64,000 nucleotides of DNA from assembly GCA_905116865.2 (NCBI GenBank), contig CAJHNH020002057.1:197501-261500 (forward strand). Reading direction: 5' to 3'. How positions within the stretch are numbered: the first letter of the stretch is position 1; each line of letters begins with the position of its first letter. Source of the DNA: Candidula unifasciata. Its lineage: Eukaryota; Mollusca; Gastropoda; Stylommatophora; Geomitridae. Shown piece after piece: positions 54,565 to 64,000 of the stretch. The notes beneath the pieces are model-generated. The model had not been told where the DNA came from, searched no databases, and saw only the letters and a list, made by a program, of their open reading frames with translations. Made by a program: the position numbers and the translations under genes.

Positions 54565-54790
54565 TTTAGCGCCTGTGGCTTAGGCATTGCGAACACGCTT
54601 CATATTGCCAGAGTGACGAGTTCGAATCCAGCTGCGGGCCTTGCCTTGGTTTTGACAGTAGTATTGAGAAGCTGACCGTCCAGATAGCAGTGGCAAACTA
54701 CTGAATGTAAATTTGCTTAGAAAAACTACAACAGCCGAAAAATGCTGGTGTTGGTTCTGCAACATCCTGTAAAGGATACACAACTAACTT
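54565..54790 (+). repeat. SINE family C, complete with tRNA head
   Basis: The tRNA-like head has an A box (GTGGCTTAGGCATTG) and a perfect B box (GTTCGAATCC). The body runs TTTTGACAGTAGTATTGAGA…GTGGCAAACTACTGAATGTA…AGAAAAACTACAACAGCC…GGTTCTGCAACATCC. It is the reference copy for the family here. Confidence 0.8.
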
Positions 54791-54804
54791 TGTATATTTG
54801 AGAG

Positions 54805-55035
54805 TCTCTATGGTGTAGCGACTGGATTCTAGCCTGCAGATCTGAAGGTTGTGGGTTCAGATCCCAACAGAGCCAGACCTATTTATTAAAACTGACCATG
54901 GCTGACAAGTTTACCCAGCCTTAAATGGGTATCAGGTAAAAGTCCTGGGAAGTAAATGGGGCTGGCATGATGTTGGTACATAAAATATAGGTATAGTTCT
55001 ATATACCCAATATGCCCGAAAGCATGGAAAATAGT
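54805..55035 (+). repeat. SINE family A, complete plus-strand copy
   Basis: The head TATGGTGTAGCGACTGG (A box) and GGTTGTGGGTTCAGATCCC (B box) are followed by GACCATGGCTGACAAGTTTA…CAGCCTTAAATGGGTATCAG…TGGGAAGTAAATGGGGCTGG…CCAATATGCCCGAAAGCATG. Its tRNA head differs from the 6246/32171 copies although the body is the same. Confidence 0.8.
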
Positions 55036-55855
55036 TTTTGTGGTATATATATATATATTTATATATTTAAACTTTTGTTGATATAATTCCTGACTCTGTT
55101 GTATTGTACTGTATCATGGTTTTAATGTTATTTATTGCATAATAATGTTTTTTATGTTGTTTTTGTTGTTGTTGGTGTGATGTCACACCATAAAATATTG
55201 GATGCAAATGAAGATGTAATTATTACAGCAAGGAAGCTGTCAAAATCTAAGTTGTGTATCCTGATTTCATTTTCCCATTGCAAAACTTATGACTGTTGTA
55301 TGCTTGTATATTAAAATAAAAAATAAAAAAATTCTATTTATATATTCAAAGCAGTGTTTCCCTAATGTGAATTTGAACAAAGAAGACACAAACAATAGAG
55401 TGCACAATTTATTGCCTGGCATATTTTGCTGTATCTCATCAGGTGTATACTACAGTAACATATATTACTTATATATTTTGTCTGAGATAACCGTGCAGCT
55501 TATATAATATATAGTTACATATTAAATATATTTGTGAGGTAATATTTTATTACATGTCTTAGGTATTTAATTTTCTGTTCTTTAGTTTGGTCTCATGCAG
55601 GTGGTGTCGTTCCTTAGAGCCTGATATCTTTACTATTTTAAAAAACAAAATGTTCAACAGCCTGTGAAACTTAAATTTTAGAAAATAAATATTTGTAATC
55701 TGGAGAGCACTTGTTCTTCTACAGGCTTTCGTTTTCCTTTCAACAATTCCACCTTCAGAATCCACTAGAGTTGTTCAGAATTCATCTTAGATATTTCATT
55801 TCTGTTTTTTCACTTTTCTATTTTTGTGTGTTAGTCCATCCAACTTAGATAGCAT
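55036..55855. other. AT-rich stretch without a supported gene
   Basis: It holds a short (TA)n near 55046 and scattered short ORFs of no family likeness. Confidence 0.35.
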
Positions 55856-55859
55856 CGAC

Positions 55860-56000
55860 CATGAGGCAGATCAAGAAGGTGGTTGGAAAGATAACATGCA
55901 TGCAAATCTTTATTGGAGCCAATGACTGGAAAGAGTAGGCCAGTCACAAAGATGACTGGGGGTGACATCAAGGGCTCAGGATGCTGAAGAAGACAGTATC
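55860..56000 (+). mobile_element. LINE 3' end relic
   Basis: It reads RRQIKKVVGKITCMQIFIGA then GLRMLKKTVSC in shifted frames, similar to the last coding bases of non-LTR elements. It is weakly supported. Confidence 0.35.
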
Positions 56001-56559
56001 ATGTTGATTAAGAAAACTGAGTTGAACATTTTGTCTCAATTGTTGCATATTTGTTCTGCAATTTTAATAGCACCTGGTCACCATTGTGATTTATCTTTTT
56101 TGAGTCTGTTCTAGTCCCAGTTCTTTATGTGGGGAGAGAAAAAAATTGACTATGTTCAACCTGCTTTAATATAAGCTCCAATTATATTTATGGTCATTCT
56201 TTGTTTGTTTCTTTTTGTTTGTAGCACCTTGTTTTTGTCTTTATGTTGTCCATGCCTGTTGTGGTCCTGTCTGCTGAAGGGTCTGTGATTGATTTCTCTT
56301 CATATTCTTCCATAATATGTTGTTTTACTCCCCAAGTCATGGAAATGTTATTTTTTTATTTTTTTTATTTATTGATATTCTATAAATAATCTTCTTTTCT
56401 ACTTCCCTGGTGATGATCATAATCTCCATTTCTTAACACTGATCTTCACATGTTTTTTTTTTTTTCGCAGCTGTGTTAAACTGTCAGTCATTACTATCTT
56501 TGATTTGTACTGTCATGTGTCAGCTGACATCATCCTCATCTTTCTGTGCCATTAAATAC

Positions 56560-56720
56560 CACCTAGGGCTCACAATTCATTTTTCTATTGTGTTCTGTCC
56601 CGTGCAGTTGCTTCATTAACAGATAGGCTTTTTTCTTATGTCTTCTCACTCGACTTGGTTCCCATTTAAGTGCGTGATTGATGATTCTCCATTTGCTTTC
56701 CGCTAAGAAGTGCCCCATAT
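56560..56720 (-). mobile_element. LINE 3' end relic
   Basis: Minus-strand reading gives FLAESKWRIINHALKWEPSR then VRRHKKKAYLLMKQLHGTEH, matching the family at about 9195 (I--ALKWE…RRRRKK). Confidence 0.5.
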
Positions 56721-57309
56721 GTCAGTTGACATGGGAAGGAGTAATATTGGTGCAGAAGACCTTCTGGCAAGTAAACTAGCATCTTGCCACTGTGCTACCA
56801 TGATTCTCTACATCAGTGGTTTTGAAACTTTTTCAGGTGGAGCCTACCTTGAAAATATGGAAAGTCCTCTCAACCCCATGCCACTCACCCCCACCTTTAA
56901 AAAAATGAGATTAGAAAGGGTAGGACAAAAAGAAAAATCTCAAGCACTGTTATGAAGAACTTGGAGAAATATTTCTATATTAAAAAAAACTAAAAGTTTC
57001 AAATAACATAAAAGAAACAATTACCAACAACTGGTAATTTAGTGTCCAAATATCAGTGTGATGGTTGTCATTGTTTTGTCTTGATGGATGGAATCTGCTG
57101 TTATTTTGTCTGGTTCTGTATGAGACACAATGAAGATCACTCTGCACATCAGGCTGCAAGCTTTCTTATATTCTGAGTTTTTCTTCTTCTTTGTTGTTCA
57201 ATGGCTGTAAGTTCTGGTGGAATGTCCTGGTAGTTTGTCCATTTAGATTTTGGTTTTGTGCTGGGGCCTGAATTTTGTGTATACATCCCTTTTACTGGCT
57301 TATTTGTGT

Positions 57310-57450
57310 GAAGTTAGTTGTTCCCTGCCGCTCGGGTAGAAGGAAGCCCCAAATTAGTCAACATTTACGACATGCTTGTGGGGGAGGCAGGTTGTCTGTT
57401 CTTGTTTTCCCCACAAGGGGACCCCAGAACTCACAAGGGGAGTTTTGAGT
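57310..57450 (-). repeat. SINE family B 5' part
   Basis: AGTCAACATTTACGACATGC…AGGCAGGTTGTCTGTTCTTG…GGACCCCAGAACTCACAAGG is the inverse of the family B 5' region, also seen at about 58980-59070. Confidence 0.6.
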
Positions 57451-57482
57451 ACAGATGCACTCAAGTTTCTAAACTGCTGGCA

Positions 57483-57900
57483 CCCCCCTCCCCCCCCCCC
57501 TCTAGCAGGCATCTCCCCCTTTTCCCCCCTCCCTGTAGCAGGCATCTCCCTCCTCCCTCTAGCAGGCATCTCCCCGCTCCCTCTAGCAGGCATCTTCCTC
57601 TTCCCTCTAGCAGACATCCCCCTTTTACCCCCTCCCTCTAGCAGGCATCTCCCCTCCCTCCCTCTAGCAGGCATCTCCCTCCCCCTTCCCCCTCCCTCTA
57701 GCAGGCATTCCCCCCTTCCCCCTCCCTCTAGCAGGCATCTCTCCCTTCCCCCTCCCTCTAGCAGGCATCTCCTCCCTTCACCCCTCCCTCTAGCAGGCAT
57801 CTCCCTCCCCATTCCCCCTCCCTCTAGCAGGCATCTTCCCCCTCCCTCTAGCAGGCATTTTACCCCTTCCTCTAGCAGGCATCTTCCCCCACCCCCTCAC
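57483..57900 (+). repeat. Minisatellite with core CCCTCTAGCAGGCATCT
   Basis: About 16 copies of CCCTCTAGCAGGCATCTCCC are separated by variable pyrimidine spacers. The long ORFs on both strands come only from the repeat. Confidence 0.95.
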
Positions 57901-58486
57901 CAGGTGAAACCACTTCTCTAGTCTGTGCCAACTTATGTGATTTGTCAACTACATGTGTTCATAATTACTGCCATTGATATTTCTCACATATTTTATTATT
58001 ATAAATTTATTAATGTTTTTATTGTGAAGTATTTAATGTATTATTTTAAATGTTTACATGTACTATTCCTGTACTATGTTGAGCAGAATATTTGTGACAC
58101 ATGTTCTCAACATACATACTGTGACAATCACATTTGGTATTTTTTAAATTTAAATCTTTTTTCTTCTGATCAAATTTGTTTAATGCAGTTTAAAAAAAGC
58201 CTGATATATTCATTTAGTTCTGAATTATGCCGTAAGTTACTTGATGTAGTTTATGTAACGTTGCTCTATGAATATAATAAATGAACTATAAACTAATTGT
58301 TGTCAAAGTATAAACCGTCTTCCTTCTGGGAAGTTTGTGAGAGAACATTGAGAAGAAAGTGCGGAAAGCACATTTAAGAGAAACATTGTGTGACACTTTA
58401 AAATGTAGAACAAATTAGTTTTTCTTACAGAATATGATTTAAAAAAATTTTATTTGTAAAATAGTCATGACTGTCTTTAATGCATT

Positions 58487-58785
58487 CAGAATTCTGTTTT
58501 CCCAATGGTTATAACGTGTCAGCAACAGTTTATATTATCTTCAGAATTCTGTTTTCCCAATGGTTATAACGTGTCAGCAACAGTTTATATTATCTTCAGA
58601 ATTCAGAATTCTGTTTTTGTCAGCCAGTTTTTTATTATCTTCGAATCTGTTATAAACAACAGTTTATATTATCTTCAGAATTCTGTTTTCCCAATGGTTA
58701 TAACGTGTCAGCAACAGTTTATATTATCTTCAGAATTCTGTTTTCCCAATGGTTATAACATGTCAGCAACAGTTTATATTATCTT
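58487..58785 (+). repeat. 55-bp minisatellite
   Basis: The units start TTCAGAATTCTGTTTTCCCA and run ATGGTTATAACGTGTCAGCA then ACAGTTTATATTATC. Two perfect units are followed by a rearranged middle segment (58597-58675) and two more units. Confidence 0.95.
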
Positions 58786-59070
58786 CTTCTTTGTCTTCAC
58801 CAACGGTATAAACTCTGGCAGAAAGTTCTGGTTCTTGGTCCACTTCTGAACTGCAGTCCTGTTTCAGAACCTGGGTGTTGCATGTGCATCCATTTGACAG
58901 ATCTGACTCGTTCGTGTGCAGACTGTTGGTTCCTTGCCTCAGGCTGATGCACTCCAACTTCGAATGAAGCTCCCATTTAGTTGACTATTACAACATGCTT
59001 TTGGGTAGGCAGTGGGTCTATTCTTGTTTTCCCTATATTAGGACCCCAGAACCCACACGGCGAGTTATAT
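58786..59070 (-). repeat. SINE family B, near full length
   Basis: Minus strand reads from AACTCGCCGTGTGGGTTCTG through AATAGACCCACTGCCTACCC, GAGCTTCATTCGAAGTTGGA, AAGGAACCAACAGTCTGCAC and ACCAGAACTTTCTGCCAGAG to a short GAA tail at 58788. It is the best family B reference in the window. Confidence 0.8.
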
Positions 59071-59492
59071 TATAATGAAAAAGCTTGTTAACGTGAATTC
59101 CAAGGAACCAAAAAATCAAGATTTTTATGAATTAATTGAAGGTTTTGCTATAGTTTATAAATACAATTGCCAAAAACATGTCAGTGCATTTCTTGTTACA
59201 GTTTATTAAACTATTGTTATTATTTTTGTGGATTAGATTATCAAATGGGACCATTATTTTTGTGAGCAACATTTTTTTTAAATCTACGTAATGCAGCTCA
59301 ATATACTATAGAATAATTGTTTATGCATCATTTACTTTTGTTTTTGGTAAGCATTCCTATGATTTTTAATTTATTTTGTTGGTGCAATTTCCCCATGAGT
59401 TTCCCTTTTTATGCATTTAAAAAATAGATTAGTGTAATGTCAATCTTGTACTGTGTGATAACAGTGCTTGAATTTTTTGTTTTTCAGTTCAT

Positions 59493-61657
59493 TCATTCAG
59501 TAGCATGTCCCTCGCGGAACCTCGCTGCTATAACAACCCTCCGGAAAACCTTCCTATCCTGAGCAAGATGTCCTGCGTCTGATACACCCATCTGGAGATC
59601 ATCTGCCACATCCTGCACCCATCTTCTCCTTGGCCTTCCTCTTCCTCTCTTCCCAGGCATATACCCCTCCATTATTGTTCTCTCTAGACCTCCATGACGT
59701 TTCAAGTGACCAAAATATTTCAATTTTCTTTGTTTTATTGTCTTTACTAGCCAACCCTCTTCAATATTCAGCTCTTGAAGTATGGATGCATTTGTTCTTT
59801 TCTTTACCCAAGATATTCTTAGAACCTGTCTGTAACATTTATATTCAAATGCATTTATGCGCTGTTCCGCTTGTTTAGTAAGTGTCCAGGTCTCACAGGC
59901 GTATGTTGCAATGGGAAAGATGCATGCTCTTAAAAATCTGACCTTTGTAATTCTATCTGTACAATTCCATAATTTATTCAGTTGTTTTAGTCTTTGAAGA
60001 GCAATTGATAGTCGCCGTTTAATTTCTTTCATTGTGTCACCATTGTTGGTAACCAGTGACCCAAGATATTCGAAATTTTCCACCACTTCCAATCTTTCCT
60101 CATTAACATATATTTCCTTCTCCATGGCAGTTTTGTTTGTATGCATTATCTTTGTTTTTGCTATGTTAAGAAATAAGTTATGATTTTCACTATTTCTTTG
60201 GAGTGAGGTTAATAAGTTTTCTAAACCATTTTGTGATGTTGATAGTAATACTGTATCATCAGCATAACGAATTTCTGGTATTTCATGACCACCGATGTTT
60301 AGGGCATCATATTGTTCCTTGTTTATATCATCTCTTACATTTCTCATTATATTTTCGGCGTACAGGTTGAACAAATACGGTGACAGCACACATCCCTGAC
60401 GGACTTCTTGCTTGATGCCAAACCAGTCTGATGTCTCTCCATCTCATCTGACTGCTGCTTGTTGGTCTTGATAGAGCATTTTAATGAGCTGCACTATATG
60501 TGATGGAAAGCCGATATTCCTCATGATTTCCCAAAGCTTCTGATGTTGTACACAGTCAAATGCTTTTGAATAATCCACAAAACATAAGAACAGATTTACA
60601 TTAAATTCTCTACACTTCTCTATTATTAAACGCATGTTGAATATATGATCTCTTGTTCCTCTTCCCTGTCTAAATCCAGCCTGAGCTACATTAATCTCTT
60701 CTTCCATTTTCTTATGCAGTCTTCTCATTATAATTTTTAGTAGAATTTTACTTGCATGACTGATCAGGGCAATAGTTCGATAGTTTGTACATAATTTCAG
60801 GTCACCCCTTTTTGGTTTTGGAATGAAGATAGTTCTCTTCCAGTCTTTTGGCCAAATACCATATTTCCATATCTTTTCACATAATGCATGATAGATTTGT
60901 ATGCTTTCTTCTCCTCCCGCTTTAATCAATTCAGCTGGTATCTCATCACATCCAGGTGATTTACCATTTTTCAGGCTCCTTATTGCCCATGAAATTTCAT
61001 CTAATGAAGGTTCAGGTTCTGCCTCTACTGTTACTGGTTCATGTATATCATTCATATCCTCACTGTCATTCATATCATACATTCCGCTGCAGTATTCCTG
61101 CCATCTTCCTAGAATTTGTCTAGATTCTGTTAAAGTATTTCCCAACCTGTCACAAATAACATTTAACTGAGGTTGAAAATTTCTTGTCAATAACTTCATT
61201 TCCTTGAACATTTCGTAATCTCTTCAATTTTTATGATGCTGCTCTATTTTAATACAGCAATCTTGTACATACTGATTTTTATCCTTTCTTGTGTACTTTC
61301 TTATTTCTCGTATTAAAAAATTTATACTTCATCCTACTGTCATTGGTTTCTCCTTTCTTTTTCAGTTCCCTTCGTTGTTTTATTAGTTCTAACGTGTATG
61401 GTGTGATCCATGGTTTATGTTGCTTAGTCCTGGTGGGTATTAAGTCTTTAGCTGCTGTTATCAAGATATCCCTAGCTTGTACCGCCAGTTCATCAGGTGT
61501 CATTTCCTCTTGTACAGACATCAAGACCTCAAAACGGTTCTTCACTTCTACGTTGTATGCATCTGGTATTTTTGTGAGATCAAATCGAAATGGCCTTGGT
61601 CCTCGGGTAAGCTTTTTGAGTTTTAATTTCAGATTTTCAGTTCATAGTTCTATGTAA
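59493..61657 (-). mobile_element. RTE-like LINE, 5'-truncated, nearly open reverse transcriptase
   Basis: Minus strand from 61657: a pre-RT linker (HKPWITPYTLELIKQRRELK), a broken stretch at 61215-61280, then one frame from 61211 to 59493 interrupted only by a TGA at 60444-60446. Motifs in order: LKNGKSPGCDEIPAELIK; NYRTIALISHASKILL; AGFRQGRGTRDHIF; FVDYSKAFDCVQH; VRQGCVLSPYLFNLYAEN; RYADDTVLLS (catalytic); FEYLGSLV; YACETWTL; LKYFGHLKRHGGLERT; GRGRPRRRWVQDV. The C-terminus reads VIAARFREGHATE, then stop and a TGAATGAATGAA tail. The endonuclease is missing. One nonsense codon and one frameshift make it a fairly young dead copy. Confidence 0.88.
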
Positions 61658-61877
61658 AACTAAATATTGTTACAAACACTGTCTTTAAGATGCTTGCTTT
61701 GACTAAACTATTCGTTGAGTTATTGTTGGAACGCACCTTTCCAGACTAGAGTTTGCATGTGTGAAATCACATTACAGATACTGGTGGTGGCCACGTTTTT
61801 TTAGTTTTAAAGGCCATTCTTTGTTTCAGAAATTACTGGTAGTCTTCTGCTAGAGAGCATTGAATATGTATTCACTA

Positions 61878-62130
61878 TGTTCTTCTTCTTCTTCTTGCGT
61901 CCTACTGCTTGTGCTGCAAAACGTCACAGAGAGGAGTTATGTGTAGTTCCTGTCTTTTGCTTGGTGTGTAGCTTGTGTTAATATCATACTGTATTTCTGT
62001 AATGTCTCTTTTACTCCCTCCACCCATAACTTTCTTGGTCAGCCTCCTGTCTTGTAGCCTGCTGTTCTAATCTTTTACACACTAGCTGCTGGCTGGCTGA
62101 TTTGGTTCACTTCTGACCAGATGATCACAC
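61878..62130 (-). mobile_element. LINE 3' end relic with GAA tail
   Basis: It is the inverse of the family seen at 2310-2700. On the minus strand it has GTGTGATCATCTGGTCAGAA, AAGAAAGTTATGGGTGGAGG, ATTACAGAAATACAGTATGA, GTAGGACGCAAG and (GAA)n. Confidence 0.6.
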
Positions 62131-62384
62131 TTTTTCATTCTTAGATGTTCTATGAAATCATTCACCAGTGCTAAGCTTTCTTTGGTGACTCTGCCTCTTT
62201 TTCCCACCACATTTCTTGTACCTCTCACCTCACATGTTGTAATTTTGCCTTTGTTTTTTCTAGGACTTTCTATATCTGGTATTGATAGTGCAAAGGTTGT
62301 ATATATAGCACACTTATCAGCTGTTTGTGTGTGTGTGTGTGCATGTTGATATTTTGATGCCTCAAGTTAACGCTATTTGGTAAT

Positions 62385-62540
62385 TTATGTTGTTGGCCTT
62401 CTTATTCTATTTTCTATTTCCCTATCCTCCTCCTTAGTGAATACACTGCCAAGGTACTTAAACTTCTTAGCTTTTTTTTTTAATGTCTCTCTTTCAACTG
62501 TGATGATATATTGAACTGGTATTCAATTTACTGCTATTTC
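62385..62540 (-). mobile_element. LINE RT-downstream fragment
   Basis: The minus strand reads AKKFKYLGSVFTKEEDREIE then NRIRRP, the 'F-YLGS-F---G-IE-EI--RI' segment after the RT domain. Confidence 0.6.
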
Positions 62541-62819
62541 CCTATTTTGATCAACCATAATACTAACCGCCAACACCCCCCCCCCCCCCCCCCAATACTC
62601 CCTTTCCACCTCACATTACCCTGGTTCTCACTAGTTCTAGGACATGGGCACATAACGGCTAGCACACTTGCTTTCTGATTTTGTAGTCATAGGTTCTATT
62701 CCTGTAGACTTGTACCCAGAAATATCTTGTCAATCACGCACAGTCATACAGTATATTTGAAGCTGATATTTTTTTTTTAAAAACTATTTCTTAAATCCAC
62801 TTGTGGGCTGTACAAGTAC

Positions 62820-63620
62820 CATGTTAGATACGATTGTAGTCATAGTCTTCCACTGCTTCCAGTCACTAGTAGTTTATGTCAGTTTGACATTGTTGCAGCT
62901 TGTCCATGTCATCCAGTTTCCCCACAATTTATGTCACTGAGAAAATTGTCATCTGTCCACACTTTGATATCTTTCAGTCCCCCAGCAGTTTCTTTCAATG
63001 TGGCAGTCTCATAGTCTGTCCATTCATCTTCTGATCTAGAACCTTTTATGTCACTGTAATCTTGTCATGGTCTCCATCTTCTTTTTTTTTTTTTTTTTTG
63101 AAAAATTTTGCTTTCTGATCTCCAACATTTATATTACTATAGCGTTGCTATAGTCCATTTATTCTTTAATGTCTTTCGATCATCCAACAGGTTATGTCAC
63201 TGTGGTATTGCTGTAGTCCAACCGTTCTGTAATGTCTTCTAATCTCCCAACAATTTATGTCCCTGTGGAATTGCTGTAGTCCATTTGTTCTTCAACGTCT
63301 TCTGATCTCCCAACAATTTATGTCCCTGTGGAATTGCTGTAGTCCATATGTTCTTCAACGTCTTCTGATCTCCCAACAATTTATGTCCCTGTGGAATTGC
63401 TGTAGTCCATATGTTCTTCAACGTCTTCTGATCTCCCAACAATTTATGTCACTATGGCATTGCTGTAGTACATCCATTCTTCAATGATCTGCTAACACTT
63501 GATGTCACTGGCAGTGCTGTAGTCTGTCCATTCGTTAATGTCTTCCAGTCTTCCAAAAATGAAGTCATTGTGGCATTGCTGAAGTCCATCTATTATTCAA
63601 TGTCTTACCATTTAGTCTGC
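62820..63620 (+). repeat. 63-bp satellite-like array with a homogenised core
   Basis: Three almost identical 63-bp units at about 63240-63430 (TTCTGATCTCCCAACAATTT, ATGTCCCTGTGGAATTGCTG, TAGTCCATATGTTCTTCAAC) are flanked on both sides by increasingly diverged units traceable to 62860 and 63600. Similar frames on both strands come from 63 being a multiple of three. Confidence 0.9.
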
Positions 63621-63944
63621 ATGGTCAATTTATATGCCTCTTGTTCTGGAAGTTGTGAAATCAATCTCTGACTTGTCATTCAGTTCATGTGTTTCAGGAA
63701 TCTGTTGAAGACAATGCTAGAGCTGCGGACTGTGTGCTATGTGCAAAGCTTTCGTGGGCGACCAGTCACTCTATGACAAGAGAACAGTCCATATAGAATA
63801 AACCGCTGTGTCACCTGATCCTTTTGCCTTTAAACAAACTTTATTTTCTGCTTCAAACAATGAGACCAAAATGCAGACATCCTGGGTCCTCATAGTCTGT
63901 CACAAAGACACTTTATAATAATATAATGCTATTTATTTATGCAC

Positions 63945-64000
63945 ATCTAAAGGTCGTGGGTTGGCGTCCTGACAAAGCTGGACTTTTTTCAAAAATGACC
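63945..64000 (+). repeat. SINE family A head at the window edge
   Basis: It reads AAAGGTCGTGGGTTGGCGTC, then CTGACAAAGCTGGAC and AAAATGACC. This is a B box and the start of the family A body, cut by the end of the window. Confidence 0.55.

Noticed and set aside
57354..57921. 152- and 181-codon ORFs on opposite strands
   Set aside because: Both arise from the CCCTCTAGCAGGCATCT minisatellite; the repeated peptide is a by-product.
59630..61657. Plus-strand ORFs at 59630-59878, 60901-61170 and 61289-61657
   Set aside because: They are antisense shadows of the RTE-like reverse transcriptase.
63683..63800. Possible exon starting after TGTGTTTCAG and reading ESVEDNARAADCVLCAKLSW
   Set aside because: The acceptor is fair but there is no clear donor, no partner exon and no recognised family. 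It is too weak to list.

Overview
The window is nuclear DNA from an invertebrate animal. I see spliced host exons with GT/AG borders, abundant non-LTR and LTR retroelements, tRNA-derived SINEs, cut-and-paste transposons and many minisatellites, and nothing bacterial or organellar. A mollusc, perhaps a gastropod, fits best, but this is inference from repeat style and gene content. All identifications come from reading the sequence; no database search was run.

Host genes. (1) A minus-strand gene runs from its first exon near 24,640 down to at least 3,021. Exons lie at 24563-24640, 12119-12222, 10982-11075, 8673-8740, 5712-5832, probably 4391-4424, and 3021-3119. It encodes a DPY30-like (RII-alpha type) N-terminus followed by basic, tryptophan-containing helices. 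I do not recognise the protein by name. Splice phases agree through the first six exons. (2) A plus-strand homologue of the retinal guanylate-cyclase regulator RD3 has exons at 47688-47871 and 50593-51032 (207 aa). (3) Two minus-strand exons at 33746-33856 and 31571-31653 form the end of a small cysteine-rich protein resembling CMC4. (4) A plus-strand ORF of unknown identity at 22509-23676 is split by a 44-bp minisatellite.

Mobile DNA. The centrepiece is a near-pristine LTR retrotransposon at 12551-19530: 704-bp LTRs with one difference, a CCAAT target duplication and an open 1520-codon gag-pol. Integrase lies upstream of reverse transcriptase, the Gmr1-like order, and the gag carries a SCAN-like capsid region. 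It sits 3 bp from a decayed Tigger-type transposon (19539-20794), which itself sits in an old LINE 3' end. All three lie in intron 1 of host gene 1. Other mobile elements include a 2.1-kb RTE-like LINE (59493-61657), many LINE 3' ends, at least three SINE families, two Mutator-like inverted-repeat elements with 9-bp target duplications near 37 kb, and a possible piggyBac-like frame (38103-41483) around a gag/ORF1-like gene cluster.

Tandem repeats. Arrays with units of 20, 22-23, 44, about 45, 54, 55, 63 and about 95 bp are present. The array at 49790-50592 is a degenerate amplification of the RD3 exon-2 splice acceptor. The array at 22547-23436 splits an ORF. Long G/C homopolymers, a (TA)n tract and a (GAA)n tract are also frequent.
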